Assembly: GCA_000421085.1 (NCBI GenBank)
Contig: ATWE01000002.1
Coordinates: 372,001-436,000 of the forward strand
Direction: 5' to 3'
DNA from: Ensifer sp. USDA 6670
GTDB taxonomy: Bacteria > Pseudomonadota > Alphaproteobacteria > Rhizobiales > Rhizobiaceae
DNA length: 64,000 nucleotides
This document shows positions 53,717 through 62,578 of the stretch, piece by piece; within the stretch, counting starts at the first letter, position 1; the number at the start of each line of letters is the position of its first letter. The translations under genes were made by a program, and so were the position numbers. The notes under the pieces are model-generated. The model saw only the letters and a list, made by a program, of their open reading frames with translations. It was not told the DNA's origin and searched no databases.

Positions 53717-53908
53717 TCATCCGAAGCGGCGAAGCTGCGCCGCTTCCTTCTCGAGCAGGTCGGCGACCTCCTGAAGCGTCATGTGCGTCACGCAGAGATG
53801 AATCGCACATTCGAGAAAGCGCGTCGACGAGCGCCGCAAATACATGGCTTCCTCGCGAGCGGCCAGTTCCGATAGAGGATCTTTCGATGGGCGTCGACGG
53901 TCAGGCAT
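53717..53908 (-). CDS. Small helical protein, unknown function
   Basis: This 63-residue charged protein has a helix-turn-helix-like middle (CVTHMTLQEVADLLEKEAAQL). An aaggagtc ribosome site lies 7 bases before the ATG. It has no membrane segment. It lies just downstream of the next small gene and may share its stress-type promoter. Confidence 0.5.
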   Translation of the reverse strand: MPDRRRPSKDPLSELAAREEAMYLRRSSTRFLECAIHLCVTHMTLQEVADLLEKEAAQLRRFG

Positions 53909-53947
53909 TTGGAGACTCCTTCGATTCGCATGTTTGAAGAACCGCTT

Positions 53948-54292
53948 TCACGGCGAGAGAAGCCCGCCGGCGTAGATCAAGGCGCCTATCACCACGGCCA
54001 TGGCTATGATGGCGAGGCTCAGCCCCAGCCGTTGCTTGTTCGGTCCGGCAGTCTCCGCCGCTGCAAGCGGCCGCATCGCGTCGCTGTACTCGGTAGACGT
54101 ATCGGCCGGCCTCCCCTGCGCTTGCCCTGCCCTGGCGTTTCGGACAGCTTCACTGCCGGGAGGCGTACCGCCTGCTTCGTCGTCGGTCTCGAGCGGCGCC
54201 GCCGCGGGGTCGAAGCCGCGCCTCTTGTCGCCCGTCCTTCCATGCTGGATGTCGCCGCGCACCTGCGCAGAATTGCTTGCCGGCTTGGACAT
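53948..54292 (-). CDS. Small tail-anchored membrane protein, unknown function
   Basis: This 114-residue protein has a long polar, probably disordered N-terminal part (1-85) and one C-terminal transmembrane helix (about 90-111, LGLSLAIIAMAVVIGALIYAGG). An aaggagc ribosome site precedes the ATG and a GGAAC-N18-TT promoter lies 27 bases upstream. I do not recognise the family. Confidence 0.62.
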   Translation of the reverse strand: MSKPASNSAQVRGDIQHGRTGDKRRGFDPAAAPLETDDEAGGTPPGSEAVRNARAGQAQGRPADTSTEYSDAMRPLAAAETAGPNKQRLGLSLAIIAMAVVIGALIYAGGLLSP

Positions 54293-54318
54293 GGTCGCTC
54301 CTTTCCGCTTCGCGACTC

Positions 54319-54343
54319 AACCGGCTTTCACGGTATTTGTTCC
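54319..54343 (-). promoter_or_regulatory. GGAAC-N18-TT promoter (RpoE2/EcfG type)
   Basis: Minus-strand GGAAC (54343-54339) with TT 18 bases on (54320-54319), 27 bases ahead of the tail-anchored membrane protein gene. Confidence 0.62.
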
Positions 54344-54394
54344 CTGCTCCCCCGCGGCGTCACGGCCCGGACGGAACGTAATCGTCCCCTCCCG

Positions 54395-55525
54395 CTACCG
54401 CGACGTGAAGCGTTCCGGACGGAAGGTGGCGAGCATCGGATGCTCTGCACCCGTTGCAATCTCGTAAGCCAGAAGCTCACCGACGATCAGGCCGAGCGTC
54501 GCACCGCTGTGGCTGAAGGCAACGTAATAGCCGGGAATGGCCTTGAGCGCCCCCAGCACCGGTTCGCCATCGCCGGGAATCGGCTTGCTGCCGACGCCGA
54601 TGGAGGCGATCTCGAGCTTAGGATTGCCCTCCATCACCTTCGACGCCTCCGCCAGCAGGGCATCCACGACCGCCGCATTGATGTCGCGACCACCGTCCTC
54701 GTGCATCTTAACACCTTCGTCCGCCGCCCAATCGGCATCCAGCGAGAAGGTGCCGCCCGGCCCGGGGCGCACGGCGACACGCGGCGTGTTCAAGACTGAG
54801 CGCAAAGGATGGGGAAGCGGCTTCGTCTGCACCAGAAGCGCGACCGGCGTTGCATCCTCGATGATCTGCCCGGCTTGCGCCACCATCTTCGGCGCGGCCG
54901 CGCCGGTGGCGAGCAGGACGGCATCCCCCAGGAAGCGGTTGCCCGCCCCTGTCTCGGCGCCGACCGCCCTACCGCCTTCGACAACGACCCTTGCCGCCGC
55001 CTCATCGGTTACGAGCGTGCCGCCTAGCCTGGCGAACTCTTCGATAAGCAGATTGATCAGGATCGGCAGATCGACCCACCCTTCGCCCGGATTGAAGATC
55101 GCGCCCTGAGGCGTGATCGCGCGCGCATCGATACCCGGCGTCACTGCCGCGACTTCGTCCGCGGCGAGGCGCCTTGCATCGTAGCCGAGCGAGACCTCAT
55201 GGCGATACGCCGCGTCGATGCCGTTGGTCGCGTCATCTGCATCCCAGGTCAGGCCGCCGTCGAAGCGAAGCCAGTTCGCATCGGGGAAGCGCGCCGAGAG
55301 AGTGCGATAGCGATCGATGCCCGCAATGCGCAGCCGATGATAGGGTTCGGAGCGCATGCGCGACGAGTTCAGCCACGAGAGCGAGCGGCCGGAGGCGCCG
55401 CTGGCCGGCGCACCGTCGTTCAGGATGGTCACGCGAATGCCGCGCCGAGCAAGCTGCACGCCGGTCGAGACGCCGAAAATGCCGGCGCCGATGATGACCG
55501 CCGAAGTGATGATGTTATCCGTCAT
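54395..55525 (-). CDS. FAD-dependent amino-acid oxidase/dehydrogenase (DAO family)
   Basis: This 376-residue D-amino-acid-oxidase-family flavoprotein has an N-terminal FAD site VIIGAGIFGVSTG (11-23) and the C-terminal YYVAFSHSGATLGLIVGELLA block. It follows the fused permease-ATPase gene by 75 bases on the same strand, so the imported compound, probably an amino acid or N-methyl amino acid, is its likely substrate. Sarcosine-, glycine- or D-amino-acid-oxidase activity cannot be told apart from sequence. Confidence 0.83.
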   Translation of the reverse strand: MTDNIITSAVIIGAGIFGVSTGVQLARRGIRVTILNDGAPASGASGRSLSWLNSSRMRSEPYHRLRIAGIDRYRTLSARFPDANWLRFDGGLTWDADDATNGIDAAYRHEVSLGYDARRLAADEVAAVTPGIDARAITPQGAIFNPGEGWVDLPILINLLIEEFARLGGTLVTDEAAARVVVEGGRAVGAETGAGNRFLGDAVLLATGAAAPKMVAQAGQIIEDATPVALLVQTKPLPHPLRSVLNTPRVAVRPGPGGTFSLDADWAADEGVKMHEDGGRDINAAVVDALLAEASKVMEGNPKLEIASIGVGSKPIPGDGEPVLGALKAIPGYYVAFSHSGATLGLIVGELLAYEIATGAEHPMLATFRPERFTSR

Positions 55526-55600
55526 GGTTTACTTGTCTTTCGATCCGTTGGACAGGTCAGGTGGTGCGGGAGGGGCCGTCATCATGTCCTCCCCTTTCGT

Positions 55601-57109
55601 TCAGAGCACTTCGGCAAGGAAGCGCTGAAGACGTGGGCTCTGCGGCCTATCGAAGATCGCCGCGGGCGTCCCTGCCTCCACGATGCGCCCCTCGTCCATG
55701 AAAACGACCTGGTCGGCGACACGCCGGGCAAAGCCCATCTCGTGCGTGACGACGACCATGGTCATGCCGCCTTTGCCGAGATCGGCCATGAGATTGAGGA
55801 CACCCTTGACGAGCTCGGGGTCGAGCGCGCTCGTCACCTCGTCGAACAGGATGACCTCCGGTTCCATCGCCAACGCGCGGGCTATGGCGACGCGCTGCTG
55901 CTGCCCGCCGGAGAGACCGCCTGGGCGATGATGCTGGCGGCTGGCCAGACCGACATCGGCAAGCCGCACCTTGGCGATGCGTTCGGCTTCGATCTTTGGC
56001 AGGCCCTTTATCTTCGTCAGCGACAGCATGACGTTTTCGAGAGCCGTGTGATCCGGAAAGAGATTGAAGTGCTGGAAGACCATGCCCACCCGGCGGCGGA
56101 GCCGCTCCGGCTTCATCGTGAGAATGCTGTCGCCGTCGAGCAGGATGTTACCGCACTTCGGCTCCACCAGACGGTTGAGGCAGCGCAGAAGCGTCGACTT
56201 GCCCGAACCGGAAGGGCCGATGATGCAGGTGACGCTGCCGGGCCTCACCGAGAGCTCGACGCCCTTCAGTACGTCGAGCTCCCCATAGGCCATGCCGAGA
56301 TCGCGGATTTCCAAGCTGCCGCCCTTGAAGGCGATCTGCGAGGCGCGATCGGCGCGATCGAGTTCGCTGACTTCCTCCAGCCCGCTCGTAATGGCCGTCG
56401 ATTGCTGCTTGCCAAGCCGGAGACGGCTGTCGATGGCATTGACGAAATGCGTGAGCGGCACCGTGACGACGAGATAGAAGACGCCTGCGAGAAGGAGCGG
56501 CGAGAGATTGCCGGTCACCACGGCCTGGTCCTGGCCAACGCGGAAAATCTCTCGTTCGGAAGCCAGCAGGCCGAGGAAATAGACGAGGCTCGAATCTTTC
56601 ACATTGCCGATGAACTGGTTTACCAGTGCTGGGAGGACCCGGCGCACGCCCTGCGGCACGACGATGAGGCGCATGCCCTGGCCGTAGCTCATACTGAGCG
56701 CCCGGCACGCCTCCATCTGGCCGCGTTCGACGCTCTGGATGCCTGAACGGAAGATCTCTCCGATATAGGCGCCCGCTATGAGGCTGAGCGCGAGAACGCC
56801 GAGAGGATACGGCGACGGGCCGAACAGGTCGCGGCCGATGCGCGCAAAGCCCTGACCGATCAGCAGGATGGTGACGATGGCCGGCAGACCGCGGAAGATG
56901 TCCGTATAGATGCGGGCCGGGATGCGCAGCCAGGGCGACCGCGAGATGCCCATTATGGCGAGCACCATGCCGATGACGACGCCAAGCACTGTCGAGGCAG
57001 CCGCCAGGATCAGCGTGTTTTTCAGACCGACCGTGATCATGGTCGGCAGGACTTCGGCCATCGCGCCCCAATCGAGGAAGCTGCGACGAAGGTTTTCAAG
57101 CCAGTTCAT
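55601..57109 (-). CDS. Amino-acid ABC transporter with permease and ATPase fused in one chain
   Basis: This 502-residue protein joins an N-terminal HisM-type permease (about 1-225, EAA-loop [20 protein letters not shown]) to a C-terminal ATPase (about 255-502, Walker [10 protein letters not shown], signature LSGGQ, Walker B VILFDE with Val after Glu). The linker near 230-255 is charged. I chose ATG 57109 ([14 protein letters not shown]) with an AGGGG site. No separate permease or ATPase gene is present, so the importer is a homodimer of this chain plus the binding protein. Confidence 0.88.
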   Translation of the reverse strand: MNWLENLRRSFLDWGAMAEVLPTMITVGLKNTLILAAASTVLGVVIGMVLAIMGISRSPWLRIPARIYTDIFRGLPAIVTILLIGQGFARIGRDLFGPSPYPLGVLALSLIAGAYIGEIFRSGIQSVERGQMEACRALSMSYGQGMRLIVVPQGVRRVLPALVNQFIGNVKDSSLVYFLGLLASEREIFRVGQDQAVVTGNLSPLLLAGVFYLVVTVPLTHFVNAIDSRLRLGKQQSTAITSGLEEVSELDRADRASQIAFKGGSLEIRDLGMAYGELDVLKGVELSVRPGSVTCIIGPSGSGKSTLLRCLNRLVEPKCGNILLDGDSILTMKPERLRRRVGMVFQHFNLFPDHTALENVMLSLTKIKGLPKIEAERIAKVRLADVGLASRQHHRPGGLSGGQQQRVAIARALAMEPEVILFDEVTSALDPELVKGVLNLMADLGKGGMTMVVVTHEMGFARRVADQVVFMDEGRIVEAGTPAAIFDRPQSPRLQRFLAEVL

Positions 57110-57131
57110 CAGGCGGTCCCCTGAAGAAAGA

Positions 57132-57159
57132 CCGGTCCGACCGACGACGATCGGACCGG
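57132..57159 (-). other. Stem-loop after the binding-protein gene
   Basis: ccggtccga and tcggaccgg form a perfect 9-bp stem around a 10-base loop, 10 bases past the binding-protein stop and before the permease-ATPase gene. It is the fourth such element in the window. Confidence 0.68.
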
Positions 57160-57168
57160 AAAGCGGGA

Positions 57169-58005
57169 TTAGGGCTTCGGAAGATAATCGGCTGGCATCG
57201 GCGTGCCGGGGAACCATTTTTCGTGCAGTGTCTTCCAGGTGCCATCCTGCATGGCGGCCTGCAAAGCCTTGTTCAGGGCCTCCCGCAGGGCATCGTTGCC
57301 CTTGCGGATGACGAAACCGGCTGGCGCGTCGAAGCTCGGAATATTGACGGCAACTTTCAGGTCTTGATACCGGCCCGCATAATCTTTCGCCGCCTCGTAA
57401 TCGAGGAAATGCGCATCGATCGTGCCGTTGTTGAGTCCGGATACGGCAGAGTTATTGTCCGGGAATTTGACGAGATCGGTGCCCGTGAAATTCTTCTGTG
57501 CATAGATTTCCTGGAGCGTGCCCTGCACCACCCCAAGCCGCTTGCCCTTCAGGCCTTCGGCGCCGGTGATATCCGCGTCCGCGGTGAGCACGGAAAGGTA
57601 GCCCGCCAGATAGCCGTCGGAAAAGTCGACCGTTTCCATACGCTTCGCTGTCGTTCCGATCGCTGCCGCCGCCACGTCGAAACGGCCGTTGGCGACCGAG
57701 GGCATGAGGGCCGAGAAATCCTGACCGGTGAAAATCACCTGATCCTTCTCGAAGCCGATCCGCTTGGCCACGTCGAGGAGGAGTTCGATGTCGAAGCCGG
57801 TGAAATTGCCGTCGGCGGTTGAGAACGCATAGGGCTTGGCATCACCCATCGTACCGACGCTGATGGTTGTGGGGTCGATCAGACCATAGGGATTGTCCTG
57901 AGCGGTGGCGGGCGCCAGGGCACCTGCCGCAAGGCCAAAAACTATTGCAGCGGCGGCCGCGCCCAATCTGGCGAGCGGCACAAACGAGACCTGGAACGAG
58001 TTCAT
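57169..58005 (-). CDS. Amino-acid-type ABC transporter substrate-binding protein
   Basis: This 278-residue periplasmic binding protein (family 3) has a signal peptide ending near ATA|QD (about residue 35). The mature opening is [12 protein letters not shown]...[16 protein letters not shown] chose ATG 58005 with an agaggag ribosome site. It is the first gene of the operon and divergent from a LacI regulator; twin palindromic operators lie 119-152 bases upstream. The ligand is unknown. Confidence 0.87.
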   Translation of the reverse strand: MNSFQVSFVPLARLGAAAAAIVFGLAAGALAPATAQDNPYGLIDPTTISVGTMGDAKPYAFSTADGNFTGFDIELLLDVAKRIGFEKDQVIFTGQDFSALMPSVANGRFDVAAAAIGTTAKRMETVDFSDGYLAGYLSVLTADADITGAEGLKGKRLGVVQGTLQEIYAQKNFTGTDLVKFPDNNSAVSGLNNGTIDAHFLDYEAAKDYAGRYQDLKVAVNIPSFDAPAGFVIRKGNDALREALNKALQAAMQDGTWKTLHEKWFPGTPMPADYLPKP

Positions 58006-58123
58006 CGGTTTTTCTCCTCTGGTGATGTCTTTTGTAAAGTTGAAAGGCAAGCCCCTCCCGGCACGGCGATGACCGCGCAACGGTACTTGCCATCGCATGT
58101 ACGCATCCAAAGTCTTTTTATCA

Positions 58124-58157
58124 GAGACCGGTCTCATTTCAAATTGAGACCGGTCTC
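58124..58157. promoter_or_regulatory. Tandem LacI-type operators
   Basis: gagaccggtctc occurs twice, at 58124-58135 and 58146-58157, each a perfect palindrome with the central CG expected for LacI-family sites. Centres are 22 bases apart, two helical turns, so two dimers would bind the same face. The sites lie 67 bases before the LacI gene start and upstream of the divergent importer operon. Confidence 0.85.
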
Positions 58158-58223
58158 TTTGCTTCTGGCAATTGTTATCTTCGTGTTTGCCAGTCGTCAA
58201 CATCTCTTGTAAGGCTAGCATTC

Positions 58224-59294
58224 ATGGACCAGAATCCGCCCCGATCCACCTCCGTCACCGTTGCCGACGTTGCGCGTCGAGCCGGCGTCTCGAAAGCGAC
58301 GGCAGCGCGAGTTCTGGGCGGCTACGGAACGGTCAGCGACCGGGTGCGCGAAGCCGTGACCGCCGCCGCCCGTGCACTCGATTACCGGCCGAACGAGCTT
58401 GCGCGAAGCATGACGACAGGCCGCTCCGGTACGATCGGAGTCGTGGTAGGAGATATAGAGAACCCGTTCTTCAGCCTGGCCGTGCGGGGGATCACCGACG
58501 TCGCCCGGCAGGCCGGCTTTACCGTCATCCTCATAAATTCGGGCGAGGACGTCACAGCCGAGAAAGCCGCGATCCGTACGCTGCTTGCCAAACGGGTGGA
58601 CGGCCTTATCGTGTCACCCGCCAAGGAAAGTGAACTCGACCATCTACAGGAAGCGGCCCGCTCGGGCCGGCCGCTGGCCCTGCTCGACCGCGGCAGCGAG
58701 GCACTCGCCGTCGATACTGTGATCGCCGACGACAGAAACGCTGCCGAGGGCGTCACCCGCCGACTCCTCGCACTCGGCCACCGCCGCATTGCTTATATTA
58801 CCGCCTGCGACACATCGGACCATCTTTTCCGCACGCCGAGCGACATCAATACTGGCTCGGTACGGCGACGGGTCGAAGGGTTCCTCGATACTTGCCGAGA
58901 GGCGGGCCTCGCCGAGATGGAAAGATGGGTGCATGTGGGCGCGTCCTCGCCGGAGCATACGCGCCGTATCGTCACCGGCATGCTGCGGGCGAGCGGGCGC
59001 CCGACGGCGATCATCGCCTCCGATAGCGTGATTGGACTCGAAGTCTTCAAGGCAAGTCGTGCGATCGGACTTGCTATCCCGAGCGATCTGTCGCTCGTCT
59101 CTTTTCATGATGCGGACTGGACATCCGTCACATCGCCGCCTGTCACGGTGGTGCGGCAACCCGTCTATCGTCTGGGCGAGAGGGCTGCGCAACTGCTCGT
59201 CGAGCGACTAAACGGGGAGGGAATGGAGGCCCGCCGCGTCGTTCTGCAAACAGAAATCGTCGAGCGTGCCTCCGTGGCTGAGGCGCCGGCATGA
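58224..59294 (+). CDS. LacI family transcriptional regulator
   Basis: This 356-residue LacI/GalR regulator has an N-terminal helix-turn-helix (TVADVARRAGVSKATAARVL, residues 10-29), a hinge helix (NELARSMTTG) and a periplasmic-binding-protein-like effector domain (about 70-350). It is divergent from the importer operon and almost certainly binds the twin gagaccggtctc sites. A LacI protein controlling an amino-acid-type importer is less usual than a sugar target. Confidence 0.88.
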   Translation: MDQNPPRSTSVTVADVARRAGVSKATAARVLGGYGTVSDRVREAVTAAARALDYRPNELARSMTTGRSGTIGVVVGDIENPFFSLAVRGITDVARQAGFTVILINSGEDVTAEKAAIRTLLAKRVDGLIVSPAKESELDHLQEAARSGRPLALLDRGSEALAVDTVIADDRNAAEGVTRRLLALGHRRIAYITACDTSDHLFRTPSDINTGSVRRRVEGFLDTCREAGLAEMERWVHVGASSPEHTRRIVTGMLRASGRPTAIIASDSVIGLEVFKASRAIGLAIPSDLSLVSFHDADWTSVTSPPVTVVRQPVYRLGERAAQLLVERLNGEGMEARRVVLQTEIVERASVAEAPA

Positions 59295-59355
59295 TCCTTC
59301 GACGCTTGGCCGGAGAAGTCCCGCTTTCTTGAAGCACGGAAATTCCCCGGGAGGC

Positions 59356-60330
59356 CTACTCCCGGACCGACTGCTGCAGGCGATCCTTGGCCGCGTCGTG
59401 CACTTCCAGCGCCGCATCGCCAGCCTTGTCGAGGATTTCCTGCCCGGCCTCCATGGCTTGCGCGACGCCGGCGTTCGCCCTGGCCGCGAGATTGGATCGC
59501 ACATCTTCCGCCATTTCGCCCATCGCCTCGTCCTCGGCCTCGCTATGGGGCAGCGCCGCCCCTATCGCTGCACCGACGGCAAAGGCGAGCGCTCCGCCGA
59601 CAAGCGGCTGGTCGCGGAAGTGCCTCAGGATGGCCGCGTTGAGTTGCGCGCCCTGCTCTTCGAGCGACCGGCCGGCATCCTGCATGCTGCCGGCGAGAGA
59701 TCTGCCGGCCCCCGCGACCGAATCGGACATCCGGCCCGCCGCGGCGCTCACCTGTCTCCACGTCCGGGACGCCCAGCCGGACGCCTCGTCGAACAGGGCG
59801 CCGGTTTCATCCCTGATGTCTTCGATCTGCTTGCCTGCCGCGTCGGTAAAGCCGCGATAGACCTTCCCGGCCGGGTCGACGAAGTGGCCGGCGCGCCGGC
59901 CGGCTTCGTCCGTCAGGGCGCGGAAGCGGCTGCCGCTTTCATCCGTGAAGTGACTGTAGCGCTCGCCGAAGCTCGCCTCGACCGGGCCCACCCGCCGGAC
60001 GGAGCCCCTTACAGGTGCAAGCGGATAATCATCCGCGTCGTCGTCCCTCTCCCCGTGTCGCGGCGCGCGCGAGGCGGGGTTAGCGATCAGCCAGGCGAGG
60101 CTTACCCCCATCAAGGCAACCGGGATCGGGTTTGACTTGAGCGCCACGCCGAGATTGCTCAGATATTCGGATCCGCCGCTCGTTTTGGCATATTCGAGCA
60201 GTTCGTCCATCAATTCTCCCGGCGACATGCGCTCCTGAATTTCGTGGAGCTTTTCCTCAATCCGCTGGCGATCGGCCTCGATCTCGCGCTGCAGTTCGGC
60301 AGCGGAGTGCGTGTGTGCGGAATCGTTCAT
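59356..60330 (-). CDS. DUF3618 envelope protein
   Basis: This 324-residue protein has the DUF3618 region at the N-terminus (AELQREIEADRQRIEEKLHEI, then one hydrophobic helix around 65-83). A long Ala/Gly/Arg-rich part with helical, tail-like repeats follows, and a second glycine-rich hydrophobic stretch lies near 240-262. It is related in layout to YqjD/ElaB-type membrane-bound stress proteins. Start and stop overlap in an ATGA with the holin-like gene, forming a three-gene operon. Confidence 0.78.
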   Translation of the reverse strand: MNDSAHTHSAAELQREIEADRQRIEEKLHEIQERMSPGELMDELLEYAKTSGGSEYLSNLGVALKSNPIPVALMGVSLAWLIANPASRAPRHGERDDDADDYPLAPVRGSVRRVGPVEASFGERYSHFTDESGSRFRALTDEAGRRAGHFVDPAGKVYRGFTDAAGKQIEDIRDETGALFDEASGWASRTWRQVSAAAGRMSDSVAGAGRSLAGSMQDAGRSLEEQGAQLNAAILRHFRDQPLVGGALAFAVGAAIGAALPHSEAEDEAMGEMAEDVRSNLAARANAGVAQAMEAGQEILDKAGDAALEVHDAAKDRLQQSVRE

Positions 60331-60746
60331 TGCAGTCTCTCCTTTACCACGTTCGCGTCGCGCTGCAGGGAGGCGGCCGTCCGATCGAATTGGATGCTGC
60401 TGCCCTTGAGCGCCGAGAGGCCGCGCGAAATCATCGCCCAGGCAAGCAAGGCGACGACCACGCCGACGATGGCCGCTGACAAAGCATCGGCATTCGCTTC
60501 GGTCATGCCCTGAGCCACGAGGAAGGCGCCCAGACCCTGGACGACGGCACTCAGCAGCACGCCGACTGCGCCGATGGCAAAGATCAGCCCGACGAGCAGC
60601 GTCTCGAGGCTGCCGACCGCTCGATTCAGGTTCTCGGATGCCTCGGCTTTTGCGAGGTCGATTTCCTTCCGGAAAAGACCGGATATATCCGCCACCAGAC
60701 CGGTCATCAGTTCCGTCAGGGGGCGCTCGTCCCGATGATTAGCCAT
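60327..60746 (-). CDS. Phage holin superfamily III (YqjE-like, DUF1469) protein
   Basis: This 139-residue protein has two strong transmembrane helices (about 50-75 and 85-110) after an N-terminal acidic helix (LMTGLVADISGLFRKEIDLAKAE) typical of YqjE-like proteins. I chose ATG 60746; it overlaps the upstream gene by 8 bases and the downstream gene by 4. In enterobacteria yqjE also neighbours yqjD and yqjK. Confidence 0.78.
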   Translation of the reverse strand: MANHRDERPLTELMTGLVADISGLFRKEIDLAKAEASENLNRAVGSLETLLVGLIFAIGAVGVLLSAVVQGLGAFLVAQGMTEANADALSAAIVGVVVALLAWAMISRGLSALKGSSIQFDRTAASLQRDANVVKERLQ

Positions 60747-61317
60747 TATAGCGTTCCTTCTCGCTTGATTGACGGGTCCGTCCCGAAGCATCCCGTCCGT
60801 CCCGGCGCGGAGGCGAAGCGGTGAGGAACCGACTTGCGGCCAGTCCTGCGATTGCGGCCATGCCGAGGAAGGCGAGTGGCTGCTTACGGCCGAAATCTTC
60901 GACCATTCCGGCGATCTCGCCGAGATTGCGGCCCTCAGTCTTGCGTGCGAAGCCCTGGAGCGACGTGCCGATCTGCTTTGCATAGCGGCCGATGGCCCGC
61001 TGATCCGTTTGCTCTAGCTCGTTTCCGACCTTCTCGAGGGCCGCGGCAACACCGCTCAACTGCCGGGCAGCGACGTTCTTCTCATCCTCGACGGCGCGGC
61101 CGACCGCCGCTTTTGCCTGCTCCGTCTGTTCACTAGCGAACTCTTTGAACTCGTTTACGTCTTCACGCACGGCGTTCTCGAGGCTGCGGTCACCCGCCTC
61201 GCCCTGTCCGCCCTTCTCACCAGCTTGCACGCCGCTCACGCGCTCGATGCCTTGGGCGGCCGTCAAAGGTCTGCCCAAGGGATCGCCCGACCCGCGGCCG
61301 CTTGTGTCATTGGTCAT
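60739..61317 (-). CDS. YqjD-like membrane-anchored protein, unknown function
   Basis: This 192-residue protein has a polar helical N-terminal two thirds and one hydrophobic helix near 148-165 (QPLAFLGMAAIAGLAASRFL), followed by a basic tail. The layout matches YqjD-type proteins that anchor to the inner membrane. It is the first gene of the three-gene operon and lies 50 bases after a GGAAC-N16-CGTT promoter. Confidence 0.68.
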   Translation of the reverse strand: MTNDTSGRGSGDPLGRPLTAAQGIERVSGVQAGEKGGQGEAGDRSLENAVREDVNEFKEFASEQTEQAKAAVGRAVEDEKNVAARQLSGVAAALEKVGNELEQTDQRAIGRYAKQIGTSLQGFARKTEGRNLGEIAGMVEDFGRKQPLAFLGMAAIAGLAASRFLTASPPRRDGRDASGRTRQSSEKERYNG

Positions 61318-61366
61318 TGTCGGCTCCTCCCATGCATAACGGGGATCGTTATCGTCTACGCAATCA

Positions 61367-61391
61367 AACGAGCCATTTAGAACCTTGTTCC
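61367..61391 (-). promoter_or_regulatory. GGAAC-N16-CGTT promoter (RpoE2/EcfG type)
   Basis: Minus-strand GGAAC (61391-61387), then 16 bases, then CGTT (61370-61367), the full form of the stress-sigma pattern. It precedes the YqjD/YqjE/DUF3618-like operon. Confidence 0.72.
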
Positions 61392-61469
61392 CTGCAAAGC
61401 GCCGCGGGACCTCCTCGCGTGCTTCGCTTGTTCAGGAAACCTCCCGTGGCAGCCCGCCTCGCCCGGCGA

Positions 61470-61643
61470 TCAGCGGGGCCGGTTCTCCGGCGACTGTTCG
61501 TAAAGCTCCTCGATCTTCTGCTTCTGGGCCTGCTTTTCGGCACGCGAGAGCGGCCTCTGCTTCAAGATGGCATAGGCGACCGCAGCGCCGAGTATAAAGG
61601 CGCCACCGCCCGTGACAAAAAGCCAGAAATAGTTCGTCAACAT
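61470..61643 (-). CDS. 57-residue membrane protein, unknown function
   Basis: This short gene is easily missed. ATG 61643 has a gaggag ribosome site and a GGAAC-N18-TT promoter 25 bases upstream. The product has an N-terminal transmembrane helix (about 3-27, NYFWLFVTGGGAFILGAAVAYAI), then a basic coiled stretch KQRPLSRAEKQAQKQKIEEL. The layout is like that of other small stress-induced membrane proteins. I do not recognise a family. Confidence 0.7.
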   Translation of the reverse strand: MLTNYFWLFVTGGGAFILGAAVAYAILKQRPLSRAEKQAQKQKIEELYEQSPENRPR

Positions 61644-61667
61644 CGTCGTATCTCCTCAAATGCAGCC

Positions 61668-61692
61668 AACCGTGTCGGCCGCCGAAGGTTCC
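61668..61692 (-). promoter_or_regulatory. GGAAC-N18-TT promoter (RpoE2/EcfG type)
   Basis: Minus-strand GGAAC (61692-61688) and TT (61669-61668) with 18 bases between, serving the 57-residue membrane protein gene. Confidence 0.65.
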
Positions 61693-61746
61693 GGACGGTG
61701 CTGTTTCCGCGGCATGACCGGGCCGTGCCGGAGCTCTCATTGCGCC

Positions 61747-61771
61747 GGAACCGAGTGCTCGCTCGCGGGTT
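61747..61771 (+). promoter_or_regulatory. GGAAC-N18-TT promoter (RpoE2/EcfG type)
   Basis: GGAAC at 61747 and TT at 61770 spaced by 18 bases, 37 bases before the BON-domain gene. With the minus-strand site at 61668 it makes a divergent pair. Confidence 0.65.
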
Positions 61772-61807
61772 TGATCGACGTCAACGAGCCAAACCAAGGA
61801 GGAACTC

Positions 61808-62494
61808 ATGGCCAGGAACAGGAGCTGGAGCCGCGATGTCTACGAGAGCTATCCGGAGACGGACCGGCGCCGGCGCGGCAGGTCCTACGAGGACGAGAGG
61901 CGCCGCGCCCTGACCGGCGGCCCGCGGCTCATGGATTACGAGAGCCCGCAGTATTTTGCCGGTGCCGAGCCGGGCCGTTCCGGCACATATCGAGGGCGCG
62001 ACGACAGCTGGGAGCGGGAACGCGCATACGGTCCAGGTTACTTCGGCGGCGGAGGCTATTACCGCGACGACGACTATGGCGAGGGGTACCCTTATCGCGG
62101 CAGGGGCTACGGGGAGCGCGGCTTTCTCGAACGCGCCAGCGACGAAGTCGCATCCTGGTTGGGCGACGAGGACGCCGAGCGCAGGCGCGAGCTGGATCAG
62201 CATCGCGGCAAGGGGCCCAAAGGCTATACCCGCTCTGACACCCGCATCCAGGAAGATGTGAGCGATCGCCTGAGCGACGAGGGTATGCTCGATGCTTCCG
62301 ATATCGCGGTTTCGGTCGCGAATGGCGAAGTTCAGCTGAGCGGCCTGGTCGATTCCAAATGGGCCAAACGCCGCGCCGAGGACTGCGCCGAAGCCGTCTC
62401 CGGCGTGAAGCATGTCCAGAACAATCTCCGCATCCGTCCGTCGGGAGGATCGCCCGGCTGGAATGCCGGCAACACCGATCGCAACATCGCTTGA
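61808..62494 (+). CDS. BON domain-containing protein
   Basis: This 228-residue protein has a long Arg/Tyr/Gly-rich, probably disordered N-terminal region (1-135) and one C-terminal BON domain (about 145-212; RIQEDVSDRLSDEGMLDASDIAVSV, then GLVDSKWAKRRAEDCAEAVSGV). BON domains bind phospholipid or envelope components, as in OsmY. There is no signal peptide. A perfect aaggagg-type ribosome site and a GGAAC-N18-TT promoter precede it. Confidence 0.85.
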   Translation: MARNRSWSRDVYESYPETDRRRRGRSYEDERRRALTGGPRLMDYESPQYFAGAEPGRSGTYRGRDDSWERERAYGPGYFGGGGYYRDDDYGEGYPYRGRGYGERGFLERASDEVASWLGDEDAERRRELDQHRGKGPKGYTRSDTRIQEDVSDRLSDEGMLDASDIAVSVANGEVQLSGLVDSKWAKRRAEDCAEAVSGVKHVQNNLRIRPSGGSPGWNAGNTDRNIA

Positions 62495-62578
62495 GAGACA
62501 GGCCCCTGGAATATGCAGCAGCAGACCCGAGGCAGTCCTCAGGTCGATGACGGACCCGCCTTGCGACGTCAAGAACGC

